NCBI GenBank assembly: GCA_902785365.1
Contig: CACZYC010000001.1
Coordinates: 186,001 to 250,000 of the forward strand
DNA: 64,000 bases
Direction: 5' to 3'
Source of the DNA: an uncultured Ruminococcus sp.
GTDB taxonomy: Bacteria; Bacillota; Clostridia; Oscillospirales; Acutalibacteraceae
How positions within the stretch are numbered: position 1 is the first letter of the stretch; every line of letters starts with the position of its first letter. Position numbers and translations under genes: made by a program. Below the pieces are notes generated by a model. It ran no database searches, was not told the origin of the DNA, and saw nothing but the letters and a program-made list of their open reading frames with translations. Positions 7,957 through 15,513 of the stretch are shown here, piece by piece.

Positions 7957-9036
7957 TTGAAAAGAGGAAAGCTCAAAAAATTCTTTTCGGTTGTGGTTTC
8001 ATTATTTTTGATATCGTTGGCGGGAGTCTGTATTTCGGTCAGAATACCTGCGTACATAAACAATGATAACGCTGCTTTGATGGCGGCGGCTCTGACTGTT
8101 TCCAAAGGAAATTATGATGTAAAATCTCACGAAAAACCAACAGAAAAAGCGACAGAGAAACCTACCGAATCCACTAAGCGGATAAAAGAAACCAAGTCTG
8201 TTTCTTCTACATTTTCGAGCAGTTATTACAACACATACAAAGGACATAAAAACTCCGAGAAATACCCCATCTACACCAAGCATTACGAAGAAGGAGGCGA
8301 TAAATATAAAAATTTCTATGTCAAAAACAACACATGGTTTGATTTGAATATAGGCGCTGAACTGAATTCTGAACTTGGTTTCAGTTTTGATAAAAGCAGT
8401 GACGTTCAGGTGCTTATATACCACACCCACACCAGCGAGAGTTATCTCGACTGCGACGTCGGTTATTACTACTCCGACTTTTATCCCAGAACTTCCGATC
8501 AGCGCTACAATGTAACCCGTGTGGGTGAGGAAATTGCGAAGTCACTCAGAAAAGAGGGGATAGGAGTAATTCACGACACAACCTCTCATGACGATGCATA
8601 TAACGGAAGCTACGACAGAAGCTATCAAACAGTACAGAACTATCTCAAAAAATATCCCAAAATAAAGGTTACTCTTGATATTCACCGCGACTCAATCGGC
8701 GCGGACGAGTACAAGGTAAAACCCACATTTACCCACAAAGGTAAAAAGGGCGCTCAGATTATGATAATGTCGGGATATGACCCGAGCGGAGAATACGGTT
8801 TTCCCGACTGGGAATATAATCTGCGCTTTGCCTTAAGACTTCAAAAGTCGTGTGAGGATAACTTCAGCGGAATGACTCGCCCGCTCAACTTCGGTGACTT
8901 TGTGTATAATATGAATGTCAACACGGGTTCACTGCTTATAGAGGTGGGAACGGAGGCGAATACTTTGTCTGAAGCGGAGTACTCGGGTAAATTATTAGGT
9001 AAAGCTCTTGCTAAAGTATTGCAAAAAGGGAATTAG
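7957..9036 (+). CDS. spoIIP: Stage II sporulation protein P
   Basis: 359 residues. An N-terminal membrane anchor (about 9-30) and a Lys/Thr/Glu-rich linker precede the amidase/endopeptidase domain with HTHTSES (His156, His158), RYNVTRVGEEIAKSLR, and TLDIHRDSIG. SpoIIP degrades septal peptidoglycan together with SpoIID during engulfment of the forespore. The start is a TTG at 7957, with GGAAGGTGAT just upstream. It follows gpr after 164 bases that contain a set of hairpins. Confidence 0.95.
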   Translation: MKRGKLKKFFSVVVSLFLISLAGVCISVRIPAYINNDNAALMAAALTVSKGNYDVKSHEKPTEKATEKPTESTKRIKETKSVSSTFSSSYYNTYKGHKNSEKYPIYTKHYEEGGDKYKNFYVKNNTWFDLNIGAELNSELGFSFDKSSDVQVLIYHTHTSESYLDCDVGYYYSDFYPRTSDQRYNVTRVGEEIAKSLRKEGIGVIHDTTSHDDAYNGSYDRSYQTVQNYLKKYPKIKVTLDIHRDSIGADEYKVKPTFTHKGKKGAQIMIMSGYDPSGEYGFPDWEYNLRFALRLQKSCEDNFSGMTRPLNFGDFVYNMNVNTGSLLIEVGTEANTLSEAEYSGKLLGKALAKVLQKGN

Positions 9037-9047
9037 TCTGTTATAAT
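9019..9047 (+). promoter_or_regulatory. Promoter for the Glu/Pro/Thr-repeat protein-dusB operon
   Basis: TTGCAA, 17-nt spacer, TATAAT, beginning within the last codons of spoIIP. It would give a leader of about 170 nt. Confidence 0.6.
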
Positions 9048-9053
9048 ACTTTT

Positions 9054-9226
9054 TAATTATGGGATTTAGTAACGCGTCCCCTTTTAAAGGGACATGAATT
9101 GATGAATGTGCAGTATTTCAATTCAGAGGGATTATCCGACGAAACGGTTTTTATTTGAACGTTTACAGTCTGGAAAGATAATCTCTGTAAATTGATCCCT
9201 TACCACTTTACAATGAGGTTTACCTT
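9054..9226 (+). other. Long leader with several potential stems, no gene
   Basis: About 170 nt upstream of the repeat-protein gene. Visible inverted repeats are GTCCC / GGGAC (9076-9093), TGAATTGA / TCAATTCA (9095-9102, 9118-9125), CAGAG-GG-ATTATC with GATAATCTCTG (9124-9136, 9177-9187), and AAACG / CGTTT inside the last loop. It matches no riboswitch class that I recognise and has no terminator. Confidence 0.4.
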
Positions 9227-9829
9227 ATGAAGATGAAAAAAACAGGATGTAAATTAATAGTTTTTTCTCTCGTAGTTTTAATAGTTGTATTCTCTGCTTT
9301 CAGCGTTTACGCAGTGGGCGAGGAGGATGAAATCGGCGGGGATGAGTATGTGGAGACTCAGGAAGTAACCGAAGCGCCTACCTACGAAACTCAGGCGCCC
9401 GAGACACAGGCTCCCGAAACCGAAGCGCCTACCTACGAAACTCAAGCGCCCGAGACACAAGCTCCCGAAACCGAAGCGCCTGTACAGGAGGAGACCAAGG
9501 CTACCCAGGAGACTTACGCCGTATTGGACAACAATCTTGACGACTTGCCCGAGGCGGATACAGCTCCGCACCCGACCGCGCCGCGAACCAAGAAAGCTAA
9601 AGAAGCGGGCGATATGACCTACGGAATTATCAGCTGGGCATGTGTAATTGTCGGAGTGCTTACGGTTATTATTGTTATACTCAGCAACAAGACAGGCTAT
9701 TACGGCGGAAGCGGTAAACAGCGCTACGACGAGGGAAACAAGATTACAGGTCAAAAACGTCTTTTGAATGACGATTACTATACTACAAGAAAATATAACA
9801 GTTATCAGGACAGGGATAATTTCCGATGA
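9227..9829 (+). CDS. Membrane-anchored protein with Glu/Pro/Thr repeats
   Basis: 200 residues. There is a signal peptide or first membrane helix (about 10-29), then an acidic Glu/Pro/Thr-rich stretch built on the 17-residue unit EAPTYETQAPETQAPET repeated twice, a transmembrane helix (about 133-153, WACVIVGVLTVIIVIL), and a basic/polar cytosolic tail. The repeat region resembles cell-wall-spanning stalks. No catalytic domain is visible and the function is unknown. The stop overlaps the start of dusB by 4 bases (ATGA), so the two are co-translated. The start has GAGG about 11 nt upstream; ATG 9233 is an alternative. Confidence 0.75.
   Translation: MKMKKTGCKLIVFSLVVLIVVFSAFSVYAVGEEDEIGGDEYVETQEVTEAPTYETQAPETQAPETEAPTYETQAPETQAPETEAPVQEETKATQETYAVLDNNLDDLPEADTAPHPTAPRTKKAKEAGDMTYGIISWACVIVGVLTVIIVILSNKTGYYGGSGKQRYDEGNKITGQKRLLNDDYYTTRKYNSYQDRDNFR
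9371..9472 (+). repeat. 51-bp in-frame tandem repeat
   Basis: Two nearly identical 51-bp units (9371-9421, 9422-9472), plus the start of a third, code for the EAPTYETQAPETQAPET stalk. They differ at a few synonymous positions, as expected of a minisatellite that can change in copy number. Confidence 0.85.
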
Positions 9830-10785
9830 AAATCGGGAATGTTGAGTTTGAATCCAAAGTTTTTCTCGCGCCTTTAGCGGGTATAACCGATATGGCTTTT
9901 CGCCAGGTATGCAGGTCTTTCGGAGCCGTCTACGCGGAAACTGAAATGGTGTCAGCGAAAGCGCTGAGCTTCGGGGACAAAAAGAGTTTTGAACTTATGA
10001 AAATTGCTCAGGACGAGCACCCCTGCGGTATTCAGCTTTTTGGCAGCGAGCCCGAGATTATGGCTTCATCCGCAAAGCTCGCGGTGAACGAGGGCGCGGA
10101 TATTATAGACATCAATATGGGATGTCCCGCTCCCAAGGTCGCCAACAACGGCTGCGGAAGCGCGCTGTTAAAAAATCCCGTTCTTTGCGGTGAGATTGTG
10201 CGCGCGGTAAAAGAGTCGGTCAATGTTCCCGTGACGGTAAAAATCCGAAAGGGTTTTGTTGAGCCCAACGCCGTTGAGGTTGCAAAGATTTGTGAAGAAA
10301 ACGGCGCCGACGCTGTTATAATCCACGGCCGTACCCGCGACCAATACTACTCGGGACAGTGCGATTTGGATATTATCAAAGAGGTTAAGGATAACGTAAA
10401 AATCCCCGTAATCGGTAACGGCGATGTCAGGGATATCCGTTCCGCCGAGAGAATGTTCGACTACACAGGTTGTGACGCTATAATGGTGGCGAGAGCGGCG
10501 CTCGGAAAGCCGTGGATTTTTAGGAATCTTACAGAATATTTTGATAAAGGAATTATAATCTCCGAATTAACTAATGAGGACAAGCTTCAAGTTATGCGCG
10601 AGCATATTGAGCTGGTTGTAAAATATAAGGGCGAGCATATGGGTATGCTTCAGTCCCGAAAGCAAATCGCATGGTACCTCAAGGGCTTTAAGGGCGCGGC
10701 TCAGTTTCGGAATGAAGCGGGAAGGCTCTGCACACTTGAGGATATGTATAACCTTATCGACAGAGTGTTAGTGAGTAATAAATAA
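9826..10785 (+). CDS. dusB: tRNA-dihydrouridine synthase B
   Basis: 319 residues matching the Dus family: FLAPLAGITDMAFRQVCRSFGA at the FMN site, the catalytic-cysteine motif DINMGCPAPKVANNGCGSALL, VTVKIRKG, VIHGRTRDQYYSG and VIGNGDVRD. It reduces uridines in the tRNA D-loop using FMN and NAD(P)H. Start and preceding stop overlap in ATGA, making a two-gene operon with the repeat-rich membrane protein; the link is probably only transcriptional. Confidence 0.95.
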   Translation: MKIGNVEFESKVFLAPLAGITDMAFRQVCRSFGAVYAETEMVSAKALSFGDKKSFELMKIAQDEHPCGIQLFGSEPEIMASSAKLAVNEGADIIDINMGCPAPKVANNGCGSALLKNPVLCGEIVRAVKESVNVPVTVKIRKGFVEPNAVEVAKICEENGADAVIIHGRTRDQYYSGQCDLDIIKEVKDNVKIPVIGNGDVRDIRSAERMFDYTGCDAIMVARAALGKPWIFRNLTEYFDKGIIISELTNEDKLQVMREHIELVVKYKGEHMGMLQSRKQIAWYLKGFKGAAQFRNEAGRLCTLEDMYNLIDRVLVSNK

Positions 10786-10824
10786 TTTATTATAGATAGG
10801 TAATTTTATAAAGGAGAGTTTAAA

Positions 10825-12072
10825 ATGAAGGAAATGAAAAACATCGAGCTTTTAAAGCAGTACGACCCCGAAATCGGTAACGCTATGGACGCGGAGCTTG
10901 CCCGTCAAAGACGTAACCTGGAGCTTATCGCAAGCGAGAACATCGTCAGTGAGCCTGTTATGGCGGCTATGGGGTCTGTGCTCACAAATAAATATGCCGA
11001 GGGTCTCCCGGGCAAGCGTTATTACGGCGGATGCCAGTGTGTAGACGTTGTTGAGAACATCGCGCGTGACAGAGCCTGCAAGCTTTTCGGAGCCGAAGCG
11101 GCTAATGTTCAGCCGCACTCGGGCGCTCAGGCTAACACAGCGGTTTATTTCGCTATGCTTGAGCCGGGTGATACAGTTATGGGTATGAACCTCAATGAGG
11201 GCGGTCATCTTACTCACGGTTCGCCCGTAAATATTTCGGGTAAGTATTTTAATTTTGTTCCTTACGGAGTTGACCCCGAAACTCATTACATAGATTATGA
11301 CAAAGTTCTCGAAATCGCCAAAGAATGTAAGCCGAAGCTCATCGTAGCGGGCGCGAGCGCGTATCCGAGAGTTATCGATTTCCCGAAGTTGCGTGAGATT
11401 GCCGACGAGGTTGGCGCTTACCTGATGGTCGATATGGCGCATATAGCTGGCTTAGTAGCGGGCGGAGTTCACCCCAATCCCGTTCCGTACTGTGACTTTG
11501 TCACTACTACTACACACAAAACTCTCAGAGGTCCCCGCGGCGGTTTGATTCTTATGAAAGAAAAGTACGCCAAGGAAATCAACAAGGCTGTATTCCCCGG
11601 AACACAGGGCGGTCCGCTTATGCATACAATAGCTTCAAAGGCTGTATGCTTCGGCGAGGCTATGAAGCCTGAGTTCAAGGAGTACGCCGCTCAGATTGTT
11701 AAGAACTGTAAGGCTCTTGCCGACGGTCTCACAAATCGCGGTAACAAGCTCGTTTCAGGCGGCACAGATAATCATGTTCTGCTTATGGATTTACGCGGAA
11801 CAGGCGTTACGGGCAAGGAGCTCGAGGCTCGCCTTGATGAGTGCTATATCACAGTTAACAAGAACACAATCCCCAACGAGCCTCTTTCACCGTTTGTAAC
11901 TTCGGGCGTGCGTATCGGCACCGCCGCTGTGACAACAAGAGGTCTCAAAGAGGATGATATGGATAAAATCGCAGAGTACATCACGCTCGTGTTAAAAGAC
12001 TTTGACGCTAACGCTGACAAGGTAAGAGCGGGAGTAGAGAAAATCTGCGCGAAGTATCCGCTGTATGAATAA
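10825..12072 (+). CDS. glyA: Serine hydroxymethyltransferase
   Basis: 415 residues, the normal length. The PLP-binding lysine is Lys232 in [45 protein letters not shown] and [12 protein letters not shown] are also typical. It converts serine and tetrahydrofolate to glycine and methylene-THF, feeding one-carbon metabolism. GGAGAG lies 9 nt before ATG 10825. It follows dusB after 39 nt. No purine or glycine riboswitch is visible upstream. Confidence 0.97.
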   Translation: MKEMKNIELLKQYDPEIGNAMDAELARQRRNLELIASENIVSEPVMAAMGSVLTNKYAEGLPGKRYYGGCQCVDVVENIARDRACKLFGAEAANVQPHSGAQANTAVYFAMLEPGDTVMGMNLNEGGHLTHGSPVNISGKYFNFVPYGVDPETHYIDYDKVLEIAKECKPKLIVAGASAYPRVIDFPKLREIADEVGAYLMVDMAHIAGLVAGGVHPNPVPYCDFVTTTTHKTLRGPRGGLILMKEKYAKEINKAVFPGTQGGPLMHTIASKAVCFGEAMKPEFKEYAAQIVKNCKALADGLTNRGNKLVSGGTDNHVLLMDLRGTGVTGKELEARLDECYITVNKNTIPNEPLSPFVTSGVRIGTAAVTTRGLKEDDMDKIAEYITLVLKDFDANADKVRAGVEKICAKYPLYE

Positions 12073-12074
12073 AG

Positions 12075-12331
12075 CAGTTATCAGTAATCAGTGAGCAGTG
12101 AACAGTTGTGGTCGGGGAGAGACGTTTCATCTTTCTGTAACCTCTTATCCCGATTGTATAAATAATGATATAAACTAATTAAAGTCTTAGGTTCTGCGAT
12201 GAACCTAAGACTTTGCTTAATAGATTAAGATGATTATAAATAGTTCGGGAACTTAACTTTTGAATTAGAGGTTTCTTTGTTCTCGACATTCACTGACCAC
12301 TGATTACTGACTACTGACCACTTATTATGGC
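12075..12331 (+). repeat. Heptamer-flanked intergenic element, copy 1
   Basis: Both ends carry degenerate 7-bp tandem repeats in inverted orientation: CAGTNNN x4-5 at 12075-12110 and ACTGANN x4 at 12291-12325. The inner part holds a perfect 14-bp hairpin (AAAGTCTTAGGTTC, 12181-12194, with 12201-12214; loop TGCGAT). The segment 12146-12196 matches 45372-45422 of copy 2, on the opposite strand, at 50 of 51 positions. No ORF is present. This explains the 310-bp gap between glyA and rarA. Confidence 0.85.
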
Positions 12332-12382
12332 GTTTTGCTTAATCGATCGATACAAATTGACTCTAGAAAGGAGCCAATACCT

Positions 12383-13654
12383 ATGACATCACCATTAGCC
12401 GACCGACTTCGTCCCGAATCTTTGGACGACATAGTGGGGCAGAGGCATCTGCTTTCAAAGGATAAACCGCTTCGAAAAATCATAGAAAGCGGAACCATCC
12501 CCAACTTAATATTTTACGGACCGTCGGGTGTGGGAAAGACCACGCTCGCCAATTACATAGCCCGAAAGACAAACAAAGCTTTTAAGAAGCTCAACGGCAC
12601 CACCGCGTCAACCGCCGACATCAAGGAGGTTTTCGCGAGCACCGACACCCTTATGGGCATCAACGGCGTGCTTCTGTATCTGGACGAAATCCAGTATTTT
12701 AACAAGAAACAGCAGCAAACCCTTCTCGAGTACATCGAGAACGGCAAAATAACTCTCATCGCTTCCACCACAGAGAACCCGTATTTTTATGTTTACAACG
12801 CTATTCTCTCACGAAGCACAGTGTTTGAGTTCAAGAGCGTTGAGCCACACGAGGTTGAGAAAGCGGTTCTCAGAGCTGTGGACTTTTTGTCTGAGGAACA
12901 GGGTCGTGAGATTGAAATAGACGACGACAGCGTCAGTCATATCGCCACAGCATGCGGGGGTGATGTGCGAAAGGCTATCAACGCTGTGGAACTTTCTGTT
13001 CTCGCTTCACCTATCAAAGACGGCAGGCGTGTTGTAGAGTACGCGACAGTGGACGAGCTTACCCAAAAATCCGCTATGAAATATGACCGCGACGGAGACG
13101 AGCACTACGATATAGTTTCCGCTTATCAGAAAAGTATGCGCGGCTCGGACGCGGACGCCGCTATTCATTATCTGGCAAGATTGCTCGAAGCGGGCGATTT
13201 GCCCTCGGCTTGCCGCAGGCTTATGGTGTGCGCGAGCGAGGACGTTGGGCTTGCCTACCCTCAGCTTTTACCGATAGTCAACGCCTGCGTTGAGATGGCT
13301 ATGAAGGTCGGGCTCCCCGAGGCTCGTATTCCTTTGGCGGACGCTGTGGTTATGGTGTGCAACGCTCCCAAGTCCAACTCGGCGTATATGGCTATCGATA
13401 ACGCTATTGCCGATATCAGAGCGGGGAAGGGCGGACCTATTCCTCGTCAGCTTCAGAACAAGCACTTTGACGGCGAGGACAACCCGAACAAAGGACAGTT
13501 CTATAAGTACCCCCACAGCTTTACGAACCATTATGTAGAGCAACAGTATTTGCCCGACGCTCTCAAGGACGCAAAATATTACGAGTACGGGGACAACAAG
13601 AATGAACAGGCGTATAAAGCGTACTGGGATAAAATAAAGAATAATAATGAGTAA
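12383..13654 (+). CDS. rarA: Replication-associated recombination protein A (RarA/MgsA AAA ATPase)
   Basis: 424 residues from ATG 12383 (AAAGGAG with 9 nt spacing). The N-terminus PLADRLRPESLDDIVGQRHLL is typical. Walker A is GPSGVGKTT (Lys52), Walker B is LLYLDEIQYF, then a sensor region in ASTTENP. The C-terminal part (GKGGPIPRQLQNKHFDGE and YKYPHSF) is the tetramerisation region. RarA acts at stalled replication forks. The reading frame continues upstream to a TTG in repeat DNA, which I reject as the start. Confidence 0.95.
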   Translation: MTSPLADRLRPESLDDIVGQRHLLSKDKPLRKIIESGTIPNLIFYGPSGVGKTTLANYIARKTNKAFKKLNGTTASTADIKEVFASTDTLMGINGVLLYLDEIQYFNKKQQQTLLEYIENGKITLIASTTENPYFYVYNAILSRSTVFEFKSVEPHEVEKAVLRAVDFLSEEQGREIEIDDDSVSHIATACGGDVRKAINAVELSVLASPIKDGRRVVEYATVDELTQKSAMKYDRDGDEHYDIVSAYQKSMRGSDADAAIHYLARLLEAGDLPSACRRLMVCASEDVGLAYPQLLPIVNACVEMAMKVGLPEARIPLADAVVMVCNAPKSNSAYMAIDNAIADIRAGKGGPIPRQLQNKHFDGEDNPNKGQFYKYPHSFTNHYVEQQYLPDALKDAKYYEYGDNKNEQAYKAYWDKIKNNNE

Positions 13655-13684
13655 AAAAAGGATACCGATTTGGTATCCTTTTTT
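13654..13684 (+). terminator. Terminator of rarA
   Basis: Nine-bp stem AAGGATACC / GGTATCCTT extended by A/T pairs, loop of 5, then a T run. Confidence 0.85.
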
Positions 13685-13775
13685 GTGAGAAAGATTAAGT
13701 TGGTAAAAATGCATAAAATATTACCTTTAAAATCGTCAAAATCACGAACCTATAATTCCAATACAGAAAATTAAT

Positions 13776-13805
13776 TTGACATATAATTGTTATAATGTAT
13801 ATAAT
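13776..13805 (+). promoter_or_regulatory. Promoter of the starch locus
   Basis: TTGACA, 18-nt spacer, TATAAT: both hexamers are perfect. It lies about 58 nt before the start of the starch-binding protein gene. AT-rich sequence surrounds it; no clear catabolite-repression site was recognised. Confidence 0.75.
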
Positions 13806-13863
13806 TCTTATCATGGGAAGTTTTGAGATATTCATGAAATAAGATTTAGAAGGAGGAAATTTT

Positions 13864-15498
13864 ATGAAATCAAGAACAATGAAATTCATAAGTCTGGTTC
13901 TCGTAACGGCGATTATCGCAACCTGCTGTGTAATTGCCGCTGTATCAGCATCGGCGGCAGCGGGAGATGTCATTTATTTCGATAACTCCGTTACGAAGTT
14001 CTCCACTGTTTACTGCTATATGTGGGACGGCGGTGGAAACGGCGACTGGCCCGGAAAGCCTATGACAAATGTTACAGGCGATATCTGGGCATACAATGTT
14101 CCCGATGGCAGTGCGAAGGTTATCTTCAACGGCGGTCAGGGACAGAAGCAGTCTGTCGATTTGTCCTATCCCGGCAACAATATGATAGGAACACACAACG
14201 GAACCGATGGGGACAAGTTTAAGGTTTCTTTCTCTGCCTACACAGGCGGCGAAACTCTGCCCACACAGGCATCACAGGCTACTCAGGCTACTCAGTCAAC
14301 TCAGGGTTCAACTTCGTCAGGCGGCGGAGCGGGTACAATCTACTGCCAGAATGCCGCTAACTGGTCTACTGTATATTGCTATATGTGGAACAGCGAAAGC
14401 GATAAAAACTCGGCTTGGCCCGGTGTTAAAATGACCGACCTCGGCGAAGGCATATGGGAGTATAACTATTCCAAGAGTTTCAAGAACGTAATCTTCAGCC
14501 AGAACGCTTCACCTCAGACATCTGACCTTGTTGTTCCCACAGACGGCAAGAACTGTTATAACAACAAGACAAATACTTGGGATGTTTTCTCTAACAGTCC
14601 CGTTAAGATTACAGCGTTCACATCAAGTTTGGCTTCACCGTCATATACTGACTGCAGCATTACTCTTGCGGCGACAGCAAAGTCATCTGAGGGCGGAGCT
14701 CTCACATACAAATTCAGCGCAAACTCTAGTGTTTTGTATCAGGGTCCTTCCGCTTCAGTAGTATGGATTCCCACATCCGCAGGTAATTACAAACTTACCG
14801 TAGAGGTAAGCGACGGCGTAAACACAAACTCACGCTCAATGAACTTTGAGATTAAGAGCTCGCAGGGTCTTGTTGAAGCGTATATCAGAGGTTTTACAAA
14901 CTCACTGGGTACACGCTATCAGATTAAGCGCAATTCCGCGATTACTTTCACAAACGACGCAATCGGCGGACAGACAGGTAACTACAAGCTGTTCTATAAG
15001 TTCCAGATTACGGACCCCAACGGCAACAACAATGTCGCGTATTACACAACAGGCAAGACCTATACCTACACGCCCACAACTCTTGGTACCTATACAGTTA
15101 AGGCGTTTGTTCAGAACTCCTACAACAGCACTGTAACTAACACTTACACATACACTTGCGTAGATAATATTGATGAAAGCGGCGAGACTTCTCCCACACA
15201 GTCAACTCAGCCTACGCAGTCAACACAGGCAAGTTCTGAGACACAGTCAACTCAGGCTACACAGGGTACTCAGGCTACAGAACCCTCACAGCCCACTCAA
15301 CTCAAGGGTGACGCTGACGGCAACGGTAAGGTTGATATCAACGACGTTACAGCAATCCAGTTCTATCTTATAGATATTCCTTACTATAAGGCTAACCTGA
15401 ATACAACTCTCGCCGATGTTACAGGCGACACCAAAGTTAAGATTCAGGACGCTAACAAGATTCAGCAGTACCTCGTAGGTATAGTTACAACATTATAA
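13864..15498 (+). CDS. Secreted starch-binding protein: two CBM26-like modules, Ig-like domains, dockerin
   Basis: 544 residues. A signal peptide (about 1-33) is followed by two similar modules (~35-125 and ~158-245) with the CBM26 pattern: aromatic VYCYMW, then WPG and IW(A/E)YN, VIF. A Thr/Gln linker built on TQATQ separates them. Two Ig-like beta domains follow (~250-340 and ~345-435), a second TQ-rich linker, and a dockerin (GDADGNGKVDINDV and DVTGDTKVKIQDA). CBM26 binds amylose and amylopectin chains. The design recalls starch-adherence proteins of R. bromii, which tether starch to the amylosome; orthology to a named Sas protein is not claimed. No catalytic domain is present. The amylase gene starts 15 nt downstream. 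Confidence 0.88.
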   Translation: MKSRTMKFISLVLVTAIIATCCVIAAVSASAAAGDVIYFDNSVTKFSTVYCYMWDGGGNGDWPGKPMTNVTGDIWAYNVPDGSAKVIFNGGQGQKQSVDLSYPGNNMIGTHNGTDGDKFKVSFSAYTGGETLPTQASQATQATQSTQGSTSSGGGAGTIYCQNAANWSTVYCYMWNSESDKNSAWPGVKMTDLGEGIWEYNYSKSFKNVIFSQNASPQTSDLVVPTDGKNCYNNKTNTWDVFSNSPVKITAFTSSLASPSYTDCSITLAATAKSSEGGALTYKFSANSSVLYQGPSASVVWIPTSAGNYKLTVEVSDGVNTNSRSMNFEIKSSQGLVEAYIRGFTNSLGTRYQIKRNSAITFTNDAIGGQTGNYKLFYKFQITDPNGNNNVAYYTTGKTYTYTPTTLGTYTVKAFVQNSYNSTVTNTYTYTCVDNIDESGETSPTQSTQPTQSTQASSETQSTQATQGTQATEPSQPTQLKGDADGNGKVDINDVTAIQFYLIDIPYYKANLNTTLADVTGDTKVKIQDANKIQQYLVGIVTTL

Positions 15499-15513
15499 TA
15501 GGGGGTGCCAGAT

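Noticed and set aside
12335..12382. Upstream extension of rarA to a TTG at 12335
   Set aside because: No ribosome site there; the sequence adjoins repeat DNA, and AAAGGAG lies just before ATG 12383, where the conserved N-terminus begins.
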